From Oribacterium sinus (GTDB lineage Bacteria; Bacillota; Clostridia; Lachnospirales; Lachnospiraceae), in the NCBI RefSeq assembly GCF_014202695.1, contig NZ_JACHHH010000008.1:78709-142708 (forward strand): a DNA stretch of 64,000 nucleotides. Direction: 5' to 3'. Below the pieces are notes generated by a model. That model was not told the origin of the DNA, did no database searches, and worked only from the letters and a program-made list of their open reading frames with translations. The first letter of the stretch is position 1. Every line of letters starts with the position of its first letter. The translations under genes and the position numbers were made by a program. Positions 17,346 through 25,761 of the stretch are shown one piece after another.

Positions 17346-17849
17346 ATGGGCTATTATTTATTCTTCTTGCTCTATGGCTTGATTATTTGCCTTGCCTACA
17401 GCTTCTCTTTTTATCTTTATCTTCTTTTGGAGTTTGCCGTTAAGCAGAAAAAAGAAGTACCGGATTGGTTTTATCGTATCGGGCAGAGCATGCAGGACCG
17501 TTTTCACCGGGTTAAATTAGAAGATAGGACGAACTATGACGGACTAAAGCGGAGCCGATTTTTTCTTCGGGGAATGCTTCTTTTAAGCTTTTTCTCCTAT
17601 CTTTTCTTCCATGTCAAAAGCCGTGATACTTTCATTTCAGTTTTAAACTGCGGAAAAGCACAGTTTGTCATCTGCCTTGTGATGAACGAACTGACACATT
17701 ATTGGAATTTAGGCTCCTCTCCAAAGGAAAAGAGAAAGTATTATTCCCCAAGTTTTGCCGTAAGCGGATGCTTCATCATCAGCTCAGTTCTGCTTCTTCT
17801 TTTCGTGGTAAGCATGGAGCAAATAAAATTTCATATTTTCTTTCCATAG
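17346..17849 (+). CDS. Membrane protein, paralogue 3 of the 13303 family
   Basis: 167 residues corresponding only to the four-helix N-terminal part of the 13303 protein. It has the same loop pattern (KKEVPDWFYRIGQSMQDRFH) but only moderate identity, so it is an older duplicate than 14344. Starts 18 bp after the ATC-hydrolase-like gene, probably the same transcript. It lacks the soluble domain without obvious DNA remnants, so the short form may be functional. Confidence 0.65.
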   Translation: MGYYLFFLLYGLIICLAYSFSFYLYLLLEFAVKQKKEVPDWFYRIGQSMQDRFHRVKLEDRTNYDGLKRSRFFLRGMLLLSFFSYLFFHVKSRDTFISVLNCGKAQFVICLVMNELTHYWNLGSSPKEKRKYYSPSFAVSGCFIISSVLLLLFVVSMEQIKFHIFFP

Positions 17850-17871
17850 TTGTTTCCGTCTGTGCTCAATT

Positions 17872-18081
17872 TCATAAAGCTTTTAAATCTGTATCGCCTT
17901 TCAGTATTCCTGCAAGAGAATCCGTTAAATAAGATACCGCCTTTTCTCGCGGAATAAAACGCCCCACCTCTTTACCGTTTTTTGTGACGATAATCTCCTT
18001 GCCCTCCTGAACCATGGCAAGATACCTTCCAAAATTGTTCTGCATCTCCGTTGCTGTTGCAATTGCTATATTTTCTATCAT
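17872..18081 (-). CDS. Orphan Phd/YefM-type antitoxin
   Basis: 69 residues with the Phd/YefM pattern (TATEMQNNFGRYLAMVQEGKEIIVTKNGKEVGRFIP). These antitoxins usually precede a PIN-domain (VapC) or RelE toxin gene on the same strand. Here the sequence after the stop runs into the convergent gene at 17346-17849, so no toxin is present. GAGGTGA precedes the ATG. Confidence 0.8.
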   Translation of the reverse strand: MIENIAIATATEMQNNFGRYLAMVQEGKEIIVTKNGKEVGRFIPREKAVSYLTDSLAGILKGDTDLKAL

Positions 18082-18111
18082 AGTATCACCTCTCGTTTAT
18101 ATTAGCTAATA

Positions 18112-18837
18112 TCAATGCATACTATAATGTATACGTTGCTCTTCATAAATCTGAGAAATCACCGTATGTACGTATTTTGCCATCTGTACAGTGTTATTCA
18201 GTTCAAGTGCTTTTGGATTGACAATTTCCCCAATACGAATACTCACATTAGCCGGGCGAAAGCTATGAAAACGCTCATAACACTCCTCTGAATTATAGAA
18301 TGAAACTGGAACAATACGCGCATTTGCCTTAAAAGCCATTTTAAAACTACCGGGTTTAAATTCCTCCACACTGTCTTCTTTCGTTCTTCTCCCCTCCGGA
18401 AAAATAACGACTGAATACCCGTTTTCTATTCTTTGAATGCCTTGATTAATAACTTCTATTGACTTTTTGATATCATCTCGTTCTAAAAACAAGCATCCTA
18501 TATCCCGAAACCATTTACCAATAAATGGAAATTTTTTAATCTCACTTTTTCCAATGAAAATCAATGGTTTCTCCATTATTGCAATCATTATTAAGCTATC
18601 AAAATTACTTCTATGATTTCCAATATAAACCACGGGTTCATCATATATGGTACAGCCTTGAATATCTATTTTTACACCTAATAATTTGAGCATTTTTCTT
18701 GCTATTTTTTTCAAGCTATAAAAATTTGCATCATGTTCAGTTTTCTTGTCCTTGTATTTCAAATGATGAATCAATCTTACCGGATAAGAATATAACATAG
18801 CTCCAACAAAATACAAAAATGCAATAATCAATCTCAT
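18112..18837 (-). CDS. plsC: 1-acyl-sn-glycerol-3-phosphate acyltransferase
   Basis: Acylates lysophosphatidic acid to phosphatidic acid in phospholipid synthesis at the membrane. It has the catalytic NHRSNFD (NHX4D) motif near residue 68, the second block IEVINQ..GYSVVIFPEGRRTKE near residue 120, and an N-terminal hydrophobic anchor (residues 2-17). About 241 residues, the usual length. The ATG at 18837 has GGAG at good spacing and gives an N-terminus that begins with the anchor; upstream ATGs at 18849 and 18873 are less likely. Confidence 0.88.
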   Translation of the reverse strand: MRLIIAFLYFVGAMLYSYPVRLIHHLKYKDKKTEHDANFYSLKKIARKMLKLLGVKIDIQGCTIYDEPVVYIGNHRSNFDSLIMIAIMEKPLIFIGKSEIKKFPFIGKWFRDIGCLFLERDDIKKSIEVINQGIQRIENGYSVVIFPEGRRTKEDSVEEFKPGSFKMAFKANARIVPVSFYNSEECYERFHSFRPANVSIRIGEIVNPKALELNNTVQMAKYVHTVISQIYEEQRIHYSMH

Positions 18838-19018
18838 AGCAATCTCCATTCCAGCACATTCAGCAGGCGGCACAAATAGTAATAAAAGTCTCCATAACTA
18901 ACTAGCGAAAGTCTAAATTTCAGTATCGCATAAGTAAAAACTATCTTTAAAATAAAATAAGCAAACGCTAATCTACTTAATATTGAAAGGCTATTTTGAA
19001 AGGCCTAATATGAAAAGG

Positions 19019-19741
19019 CTATATATTGAAATACATGCGTAAAAGCCCCAGTATCAAAAGATGCACCGGATAGAATACATAATTCAGCCACTTACTCTGT
19101 TTTCCTCTTTCCCCATTATACGTTAGGCATAATCCAAATCCAAGAAAAGAATAAATCTCCTTTATGATAGACAGAAATCCAAGCCCTGCGCCCCAAAGGG
19201 GTTTTTGATAGAAAATAAAAAAAAGATAAGCCACTATTACTGCATGGAAATCATAGTCCAGGCTCAAAAACATCGCCAAAATACTGAAAATCCCCACAAG
19301 AAGCAAAGAAAATCCGTACCATAAAATTCTGTTCGGAATTTTCCTTTTGAAACTGTCGATGATCCAAATACAACTAAGACATAATGCCAAAGTAAACATC
19401 ATGTTATTCCAATTTGGATTAAAGAAGACTTTTGAGGTAAATAAATCAAAGGGCACTTCGGAAAGAACGCCAAAAAGGAAAAGATTCAGAAGGTACTTTC
19501 TCCGATTTCTCGTCTTAAAAAAACCTTCCACAAGAAAGAAGATAAAGAGAGGAAAGGCAATTCTCCCCAGAATCGAAAGAAGATTCGATACCTGAAGCAA
19601 AAAGCCTTTCCCTTCTAAAATTGGTACTAGCAAAGCATTATTTACATGATCAAGAAGCATGGAGAAGAAGGCGATAGCCTTTAGCTGGGCTCCATTAAGG
19701 CATTGTACTTTTTTGCTATTCAGCCGCTTTCCATGCTCCAT
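19019..19741 (-). CDS. TraX-family membrane protein
   Basis: 240 residues, about eight hydrophobic helices, starting LNGAQLKAIAFFSMLLDHVN, the recognisable TraX-family opening. TraX acetylates pilin on F-type plasmids, but chromosomal Bacillota members are of unknown role and are likely membrane acyltransferases. A frameless connection to the ICE is not suggested: it lies 2.4 kb outside the element and has chromosomal base composition. The ATG at 19741 follows AAGGTGG. Confidence 0.82.
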   Translation of the reverse strand: MEHGKRLNSKKVQCLNGAQLKAIAFFSMLLDHVNNALLVPILEGKGFLLQVSNLLSILGRIAFPLFIFFLVEGFFKTRNRRKYLLNLFLFGVLSEVPFDLFTSKVFFNPNWNNMMFTLALCLSCIWIIDSFKRKIPNRILWYGFSLLLVGIFSILAMFLSLDYDFHAVIVAYLFFIFYQKPLWGAGLGFLSIIKEIYSFLGFGLCLTYNGERGKQSKWLNYVFYPVHLLILGLLRMYFNI

Positions 19742-19838
19742 GATTTCTTCCACCTTTATATTACTTTTTATCCTAGTATACTTTTGTATTTTGAGAATGA
19801 CAGCCTATTTTTATTTTAAGACTGTTTTCTCCAGCTTT

Positions 19839-20723
19839 CTAAAACAAGCTCTTCATAATCTTCTTCGGTATACACATCATCACGGTTCTTTCCGGATCCA
19901 CCACCTGACAGAAACGCAGGTCTCCTACGGCACTGAGAAGCATACCGGCTTCGTTCAAGGAGAGTCCCAGATTTTCCTGTACTCTTTCATTCATGATCCG
20001 TACCGCATGAAAAACTGCCTTCTCTATTTCTTCGTGGGAGTAGATTACACCGCAAATCTCTTCATTTTCCACCATAGGGGTTTCAATGCTGATTCCCTTA
20101 ATCACAGACAGTCTGACCTTCACCTCTGCGGAAATTTCCACACCGCTGACCATCACTTCTCCATCTCCCATAGCAGCGTGCACATCTCCCAAAGAGAAGA
20201 TAGCGCCCTCATGGAATACGGGAAAATAAAGGCTTACCCCAACTTTAATGCGCTTATTGTCCATGTTTCCGCCGTGGCAGCCCGGTGTACCGCAGTTGAT
20301 GGAGCCGTTTTCCGGCGCAACACCGATAACCCCAATCATGGGCGTAACATCAAACACAAGCTTGTCATTAAAATGAACCTTGCCGTCTTTCACCTGAATC
20401 CGTTTTACGGATTCTTCTTTCACCAAAGAGCCAAGGACGCCGTTCTCCGGAAGGGCACACATTACGCCCTGCTTATCCAGAGCAATTTCCAGGATTTCCA
20501 CCTTGAGGACATCTCCTGCCTTTGCATTCTGCACATAGACAGGGCCGGTGGCGGGATTGATACGGTCCCAGTTCAAAGCTCCGATACAGCTTCCCTCTTC
20601 ACTAAGCTGGTTATCAAAGCAGTCGTGGGTACGGAAAACGACGGTTTCTCCGTCCATCACCTCCGCAACGCATTCATTTTTACTGTCAAAAGCAAATACT
20701 CTATTGTTTTCAATGATTTTCAT
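19839..20723 (-). CDS. fmdA: Acetamidase/formamidase family amidohydrolase
   Basis: 294 residues, the short form of the FmdA/AmdA family. Signatures are FRTHDCFDNQL near residue 30, NPATGPVYVQNAKAGDVLKV near residue 56, GTPGCHGGNMD near residue 148, and FSLGDVHAAMGDGEV near residue 182, which carry the metal-binding and catalytic residues. It would hydrolyse formamide or a related amide to ammonia and an acid in the cytoplasm. Monocistronic by spacing. Confidence 0.88.
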   Translation of the reverse strand: MKIIENNRVFAFDSKNECVAEVMDGETVVFRTHDCFDNQLSEEGSCIGALNWDRINPATGPVYVQNAKAGDVLKVEILEIALDKQGVMCALPENGVLGSLVKEESVKRIQVKDGKVHFNDKLVFDVTPMIGVIGVAPENGSINCGTPGCHGGNMDNKRIKVGVSLYFPVFHEGAIFSLGDVHAAMGDGEVMVSGVEISAEVKVRLSVIKGISIETPMVENEEICGVIYSHEEIEKAVFHAVRIMNERVQENLGLSLNEAGMLLSAVGDLRFCQVVDPERTVMMCIPKKIMKSLF

Positions 20724-21139
20724 AGTTTTTCCTTCATCCGATTTCCCTTAGAGCTGATTCGACCTTTTGATTCCATACAAGTTTGAGAAAACGGATGATT
20801 CTCCTTTCTGTCTCTAGGTTTCAGTTTATATTTTCACTTCTTGAGATTTTAAAAAAGTCGAAGCTACTGAAGCAATAGCGAATTGTTGTAAGGAGGCATT
20901 TGCCATTCCGGGTTAAAATTCAATAGCTTTCGCCTCAATGATACCATCCTATACAAGCACCCCCTAATAGTCAAATGCTTGTTAGATTTTTCAGCATTCG
21001 ATAAAGTCTCACTCTATTTTTGATGGCTAAAAAGGGACTAGAAGCAAAATAATGAAACTGGCAGGATTTTCTATGAAGGTGTATACTTCCAATCGGAACA
21101 CCATTGTCATCAAAATCGACTCAGAAAGAAGGCAGGAAA
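20724..21139. other. Intergenic region without a supported gene
   Basis: Between divergent genes. Holds the upstream regions of the amidase and the hydrolase at 21140. I saw no clear promoter, palindrome or short gene. Confidence 0.4.
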
Positions 21140-21676
21140 ATGAAGAAAATTCTTATTGTAGTAGATATGCAAAAGGACTTTATTGACGGTTCTCTGGGAA
21201 CAAAGGAGGCGGAAGCCATTGTACAAAAGGTAAAAGAAAAAATTCTCTCCTATCCCAAAGAAGATGTCTACGCAACCCTAGACACCCATAGAGAGGATTA
21301 CCTCTCCACTCAGGAGGGAAAAAATCTTCCTGTTTCTCACTGCATTAAGGGGACGGAGGGCTGGCAGTTGGACAGCGCTCTTCAGGGCTTAATCTTAGAG
21401 AATCATTTCTTTGAAAAGCCCGGCTTTGGAAGTTTGGAGTTGGCAAATGCTATGAAAGCCCTTTGTCAGGAATCCAAAAGTAGAGGGCAGGATTTCTCCA
21501 TCGAGCTTATAGGCTTATGTACCGATATCTGCGTGGTTTCCAATGCTCTTCTTATAAAGGCATTTTTACCGGAAGTCCCTCTCTCTGTGGATAGCCGGTG
21601 TTGCGCCGGGGTTACTAAAGAAAAGCATGAAGCCGCTTTGGAGACTCTACGCTCCTGTCAGGTGGAGGTGCTATAG
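21140..21676 (+). CDS. Nicotinamidase/isochorismatase-family cysteine hydrolase
   Basis: 178 residues with a catalytic Asp in VVDMQKDFIDGSLGT near residue 8, TLDTHREDY near residue 50, and the nucleophile in LCTDICVVSNAL near residue 136. It is likely a nicotinamidase (NAD salvage) because of the DTH metal-binding motif, but related hydrolases share it. The ATG at 21140 follows AAGGCAGG; the GTG/ATG at 21104 lacks a site. It is the last chromosomal gene left of the ICE. Confidence 0.82.
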   Translation: MKKILIVVDMQKDFIDGSLGTKEAEAIVQKVKEKILSYPKEDVYATLDTHREDYLSTQEGKNLPVSHCIKGTEGWQLDSALQGLILENHFFEKPGFGSLELANAMKALCQESKSRGQDFSIELIGLCTDICVVSNALLIKAFLPEVPLSVDSRCCAGVTKEKHEAALETLRSCQVEVL

Positions 21677-21680
21677 AAAA

Positions 21681-21704
21681 ATAACGGGCTATCAAAATCA
21701 AAAT
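21681..21704 (+). repeat. Left copy of a 24-bp inverted repeat flanking the ICE region
   Basis: Begins ATAACGGGCTATCAAAATCA directly after the hydrolase stop codon. It is present in perfect inverted form at 49886-49909, next to the 3' end of metY. The similarity extends with small gaps on both sides (AGAAAA outside, TATAT and AAATTT inside). Confidence 0.85.
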
Positions 21705-21718
21705 TATATAAATTTTCG

Positions 21719-21853
21719 GCAATATAGGTCTAAATAAGGGGTAGTCTGAGCCCGTCGGTACTTGCGAAAAACAAGAGAATCGCGGTTTTTCGCTTAGTAT
21801 CCGATACGTGGCGAAGCTAGCGAGAGCGTGCCCCAAATTTAGACCTATATTGC
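21719..21853. repeat. 135-bp nested palindromic element
   Basis: Perfect 17-bp terminal inverted repeats (GCAATATAGGTCTAAAT at 21719-21735 and its complement at 21837-21853), an inner GGGG/CCCC pair and a central GCGAAAAAC / GTTTTTCGC stem. No ORF. It could be a MITE-like non-autonomous element or a structured RNA. Confidence 0.6.
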
Positions 21854-21974
21854 TTAGAAAACTTATTTTGTTTGTATGGAATTTTAATTATATTGGCTTA
21901 TTCTAAGGAAATATCTGCTTAGTAAATAACTACTGTAGTTTTTTATGTAGCTTTTGATATTGATTTTCCCCAAA

Positions 21975-22018
21975 AAACAAGCCCAACAAACTTTTCTACG
22001 AGTTTGTTAGGCTTGTTT
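21975..22018. terminator. Strong bidirectional terminator
   Basis: AAACAAGCC-C-AACAAACT pairs with AGTTTGTT-A-GGCTTGTTT around an 8-nt loop, flanked by A-rich and T-rich runs. It insulates the left end of the ICE from the chromosome. Confidence 0.75.
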
Positions 22019-22073
22019 TATTTTCACTAATTTTTGAAAAAAAAGAGACCCCAGTAAATTGCACCGGGGGCTT

Positions 22074-22088
22074 AGAGAAGTTTGTTTG
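22074..22088 (+). repeat. Left ICE attachment repeat (attL candidate)
   Basis: AGAGAAGTTTGTTTG, identical to 49833-49847. The left copy is 62 bp before parA and the right copy is 60 bp after the integrase gene, which fits ICE ends. A partial copy (AGAGAAGTTTGTTT) also occurs inside the ICE at about 41428. Confidence 0.6.
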
Positions 22089-22150
22089 TTTAAAAATCTA
22101 AGCCATTTCAGCTTACTGAAAAACAGAAGAAATGTCAAGAGGAAAAAGGT

Positions 22151-22990
22151 ATGAAAAAGATATTAAGTGTAGTAAATAACAAAGGTGGCGTAGCCAAAAC
22201 CACTAGCATTTTGATTTTTTCAGAATTGCTAGCTTATTTGGGTAAAAAAGTACTGGTGGTTGACCTTGATGGACAAAGTAATTTGTCTTTGGCTTTGCAT
22301 CAGTATGTTGAAGACTCGTCCGCAAATATTGCCGGAAGAATTGCTCCAAGTAAAAAGAATATTGCTGAAATATTTAAAGAAAGACCAAAGAAGAAAGAGC
22401 AACTTTTAGATTTCATTTATCCTACGCCAATAAAAAATATCTCTATTATACCCTCAAGTAAAAGGTTCAATTCAATAGAGTCAAATATGGATCCATGTTT
22501 TAAAAGTCCTTTCATTCTAAATAAAGCTCTTACGGCTATTAAAGAAGATTTTGATTTTATCTTGATTGATAACGCACCTGCATTAGATTTTTTCACTTTG
22601 AATTCTATTGTGGCTAGCGACTACATTGTTACTCCTATTAGAGAAGATGGATTTTCTAAAAAAGGACTATTTGAAATAATGGATACGATAAACAATTTAA
22701 CAGAGGAATATGATCTTTCATTAACTTTCCTTGGGGCTTTTCTTACACAAGTAAATCCCTCAACGATTGCAGTAAAAGAACGAATTAAAGAATATAAGGA
22801 ATCTATTCCGGATTATTTCTTTAATACTTATATCAGAAAAGACACAAAGATTGCTCAGATTGAAAGTGAATTTAAACCAATTCTAGAGCATAGCTTAGAC
22901 AGCAACGCTCTTTTGGATTATTCGCATTTATTACTGGAATTAGGCATTTTAGATGATTTATCAAAACAGCGTTTAGAAATGAGTTTATAA
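22151..22990 (+). CDS. parA: ParA-family partition ATPase
   Basis: 279 residues with a deviant Walker A NNKGGVAKTT at residue 9, a VDLDGQSNLSLAL motif near residue 37, and a Walker B-like FILIDNAP near residue 136. ParA ATPases move ParB-parS complexes on the nucleoid. The parB-like gene follows after 15 bp. Three 16-bp perfect palindromes in the next 4 kb are the likely parS sites. GAGGAAAAAGG precedes the start. It would stabilise the excised circular form of the ICE. Confidence 0.92.
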   Translation: MKKILSVVNNKGGVAKTTSILIFSELLAYLGKKVLVVDLDGQSNLSLALHQYVEDSSANIAGRIAPSKKNIAEIFKERPKKKEQLLDFIYPTPIKNISIIPSSKRFNSIESNMDPCFKSPFILNKALTAIKEDFDFILIDNAPALDFFTLNSIVASDYIVTPIREDGFSKKGLFEIMDTINNLTEEYDLSLTFLGAFLTQVNPSTIAVKERIKEYKESIPDYFFNTYIRKDTKIAQIESEFKPILEHSLDSNALLDYSHLLLELGILDDLSKQRLEMSL

Positions 22991-23005
22991 AGAAAGGATT
23001 AGCAA

Positions 23006-24301
23006 ATGAAGGAAAAATTCAAAAAGCTTGATATTCAATCTACTGGGGAATTTGGATTACAGGATGTTAAAGCAGATTCTCTCCTACTCTCGTCTGAGAC
23101 TTCCGATACGACAGAAAAGCAAATTGAAGATTTGGGAAGTACTTCCCAAAAACAATCTTTAAACCCTTCTGGAACTCGTTTTCTAACTTTTAATAAGGAA
23201 TCTATGGGGGAAGCGTTTGATGCCTTCAATGGTAAAAATCCTTTTAACTTTAAACGAATTCCCAGGGAGAAAATTATCTTCAACGAAAATAATGATTTTT
23301 CAATGGAGAATATTGAGGAATTGGCAAATAGTCTTCTAAAAAATGGATTGGAGCATAATTTAACCGGGCATTACGATGATGATAGAGACCTTTATATTCT
23401 TGAAAGTGGAGAAAGAAGAATCCGTGCATTAGACTTGCTAAATTCTAAATTTGGTTCTGTAACACGGATTAACGAATTGCCGGAAAGTGAACAAGAGAAT
23501 TTTGTTTTATTTAGAAGCAATATTTTACCTCTTCTAACAGAAGGCATTCCTTTTAAAGTTAATTCTTTTTCTAAAGAACATAACGATGAGAATGGAAATA
23601 GACTTGATGAAATTCGTTCGGAATTAAGGAAATACGCTACAAATTTAGATGTCCGTCAATTTACACCAAAAGAAAGATCTGAATATATTTCTAAAGTGAA
23701 AAAATTGCTGGAGGAGGAAGCTTCCCTTTTAGGGAAAAATAAAGTTACAAAAGATGAAATTGCTGATGCCATTGGAATTAGTAGAAGGCAACTACATAAG
23801 TATGAGCTACTGGATTCCTTAATTCCAAGATTTAAAGAATTATTTGAAAATAAGAAATTACGGATTGAAGCAGTATCAACATTATCCGGATTAACAGAAG
23901 AAGAACAACAGGCTATTTGTAATCGTATAGATAGCGAAGACGATGCACAAGCTATTTCTTTTGTAATTCAGGATTATGTTGAAGCAAAGGAATGCAAGAA
24001 ACAAGTAGCTGAAGAATTGGCAAATTTAAGTGAAAACCCTGTGTTATTTAAAGAAAAGCAAAAAGAAAAAATGCAACAGGATCTAGCAGAGAAAGATATC
24101 TATTATTTTAAAAATGTTGTTACCTTTAGAAAAAAACTTGATGAATTACTCGGCGTAATTGAAAGCTTAACAGCAATTAGAACAAGCTCTCTTGATATCC
24201 AGGACGTTCTTCCATATTCCGATATTCTGGATTTAAAGGATAGTTTATTTAGCAATATTAATCAGTTTGAACAATGGATTAATTCGTATGAGGATAATTA
24301 G
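23006..24301 (+). CDS. parB: ParB-family DNA-binding protein
   Basis: 431 residues. Residues about 85-190 resemble the ParB/Srx nucleotide-binding domain (IPREKIIFNENNDFSMENIEELANSL, then LESGERRIRALDLL with the ERR motif). A helix-turn-helix follows near residue 250 (KDEIADAIGISRRQLHKYELL), then a helical C-terminal region. The coding sequence itself contains one perfect parS-like palindrome at 23133-23148. The stop is 2 bp before the next gene. Confidence 0.85.
   Translation: MKEKFKKLDIQSTGEFGLQDVKADSLLLSSETSDTTEKQIEDLGSTSQKQSLNPSGTRFLTFNKESMGEAFDAFNGKNPFNFKRIPREKIIFNENNDFSMENIEELANSLLKNGLEHNLTGHYDDDRDLYILESGERRIRALDLLNSKFGSVTRINELPESEQENFVLFRSNILPLLTEGIPFKVNSFSKEHNDENGNRLDEIRSELRKYATNLDVRQFTPKERSEYISKVKKLLEEEASLLGKNKVTKDEIADAIGISRRQLHKYELLDSLIPRFKELFENKKLRIEAVSTLSGLTEEEQQAICNRIDSEDDAQAISFVIQDYVEAKECKKQVAEELANLSENPVLFKEKQKEKMQQDLAEKDIYYFKNVVTFRKKLDELLGVIESLTAIRTSSLDIQDVLPYSDILDLKDSLFSNINQFEQWINSYEDN
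23133..23148. promoter_or_regulatory. parS-like palindrome, copy 1
   Basis: TGGGAAGTACTTCCCA, perfect 16-bp palindrome (20 bp with flanking TT/AA), lying inside parB. Identical cores occur at 25232-25247 and 26458-26473. Confidence 0.65.
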
Positions 24302-24303
24302 CT

Positions 24304-25752
24304 ATGGAACAAGAAATCTCTACTATAAAAGCCGAATTTATTACTAAATTAGAGATAGAAGGAATTAATTTCCAGGGCTATGGAATTATTCCTAAAGCTG
24401 TAATGCTAGATCCGGATCTCACCCTGGAAGCAAAAGCAATTTATGCTTATTTCTGTAGCTACGCTGGAGCTGGAAATTCTTCTTTTCCGGGCAGAGATAA
24501 AATTCTGGACGATTTAAATGTTTCAACTGGTGCTTATTATCGCCATTTGAAATTGCTAAGAGATCTAGAATATTTAAAAATCATACAAAATCGAAAAGGA
24601 GCATATTTCAAAAATACTTATATCCTTCCTCAACGTCTTGAAAGATATGAAATCATAAGACCGATTGCTAATACAAGTCTTTATGTAGAAAAGAATTTTG
24701 TTCAACATGAAAAATATAGCATGAAAGCCTTTGGCTATGGAATGATTCCCAAGGCAGTTATGAAAGACCCACGTCTTACCTTAAAGGCTAAAGGAATTTA
24801 TGCATATTTTTGTAGTTATGCCGGAGCTGGAGATTTTATTAGTAAATATAGAGATCAAATGCTCCGTCACTTAGGAATCGGAAAAGATAGTTATTATAAG
24901 CACTTAGACCTACTAAAAGAATACAGGTATATTCAGAGTGAACTGTATAAAAAAGAAGGAAATTATTATGCTAAAACTTGTTTTATCCTTTGTGAATTTC
25001 CAAAAAGTAACGTAAATAAGCCATTTTCCCCGTGTATCAATTTTCCGGACACTGCTAATAATTTAGACAATGAACAAGATGTTTTTCCAAACTCTTCGTG
25101 TGCTAAATTCCAGAGTCCTGAAAATGAAGATACTGGTATTGAGGATACTGAAATCTCAGACAATAAAAGTAACTCTTTCAAAAATAACTCTTTCAAAAAT
25201 AACTGCTCAGTCAGTCTAAACACGGAAAAAATGGGAAGTACTTCCCATTTCGAAAACAATTGGACGGACGGACGGAACAACTTGCAAAAGGATAAATTAC
25301 AAAATATTGATTGGAAAAATGAAGTCATAAAAAACAATGGAATACCCTACTACTTTGCTACTCAGCCGGATTTACTTCAAATAGTAATTAAAAATTTTCT
25401 TAATTACGAACAAAGAATAGAACTGCTGAAAGATCCTATTGAAAAAGAATGTTTATCATTAATTACTGATATGATTGTAAACCTTTGTTTAGCTGATGAG
25501 TTTCGCCCGGTAAAGGTTAGACGCATTAATTACGCTAAATTCATTGATGCGTTAAATAGAACATATGATAAAACGTTCCAAAGCCTTCAACTTGAAGATG
25601 TAGCTGAAAATGTATTAAAGCGTATCTGCAAAAAAATAGAAAACGACGAAATCAAGAGTCCAACGCTATACATTGCATCGTCTTTATATGATGAATTACT
25701 TTCTGATAATTTTAGGCTCCATGCAAATCTTCGTAAAGATTTTGGAATATAA
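24304..25752 (+). CDS. Replication-initiator-like protein with duplicated winged-helix domain
   Basis: 482 residues. Residues 17-100 and 140-225 are tandem copies of one HTH domain: GYGIIPKAVMLDPDLTLEAK and GYGMIPKAVMKDPRLTLKAK, each followed by IYAYFCSYAGAG. This domain type (HTH_36/DnaD-like) opens many plasmid and ICE initiators in Bacillota. A low-complexity linker (SFKNNSFKNN) leads to a helical C-terminal region. It follows parAB, as in plasmid maintenance modules, so it may initiate replication of the excised element. A parS-like palindrome lies within the linker coding sequence. Confidence 0.7.
   Translation: MEQEISTIKAEFITKLEIEGINFQGYGIIPKAVMLDPDLTLEAKAIYAYFCSYAGAGNSSFPGRDKILDDLNVSTGAYYRHLKLLRDLEYLKIIQNRKGAYFKNTYILPQRLERYEIIRPIANTSLYVEKNFVQHEKYSMKAFGYGMIPKAVMKDPRLTLKAKGIYAYFCSYAGAGDFISKYRDQMLRHLGIGKDSYYKHLDLLKEYRYIQSELYKKEGNYYAKTCFILCEFPKSNVNKPFSPCINFPDTANNLDNEQDVFPNSSCAKFQSPENEDTGIEDTEISDNKSNSFKNNSFKNNCSVSLNTEKMGSTSHFENNWTDGRNNLQKDKLQNIDWKNEVIKNNGIPYYFATQPDLLQIVIKNFLNYEQRIELLKDPIEKECLSLITDMIVNLCLADEFRPVKVRRINYAKFIDALNRTYDKTFQSLQLEDVAENVLKRICKKIENDEIKSPTLYIASSLYDELLSDNFRLHANLRKDFGI
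25232..25247. promoter_or_regulatory. parS-like palindrome, copy 2
   Basis: TGGGAAGTACTTCCCA inside the initiator gene; the palindrome extends to 22 bp with AAA/TTT flanks (25229-25250). Confidence 0.65.
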
Positions 25753-25761
25753 GGAGGAACT

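Noticed and set aside
18112..20723. TraX and neighbours as a part of the conjugative element
   Set aside because: They lie outside the direct repeats, have chromosomal base composition, and sit between ordinary metabolic genes; chromosomal TraX-like proteins are common.
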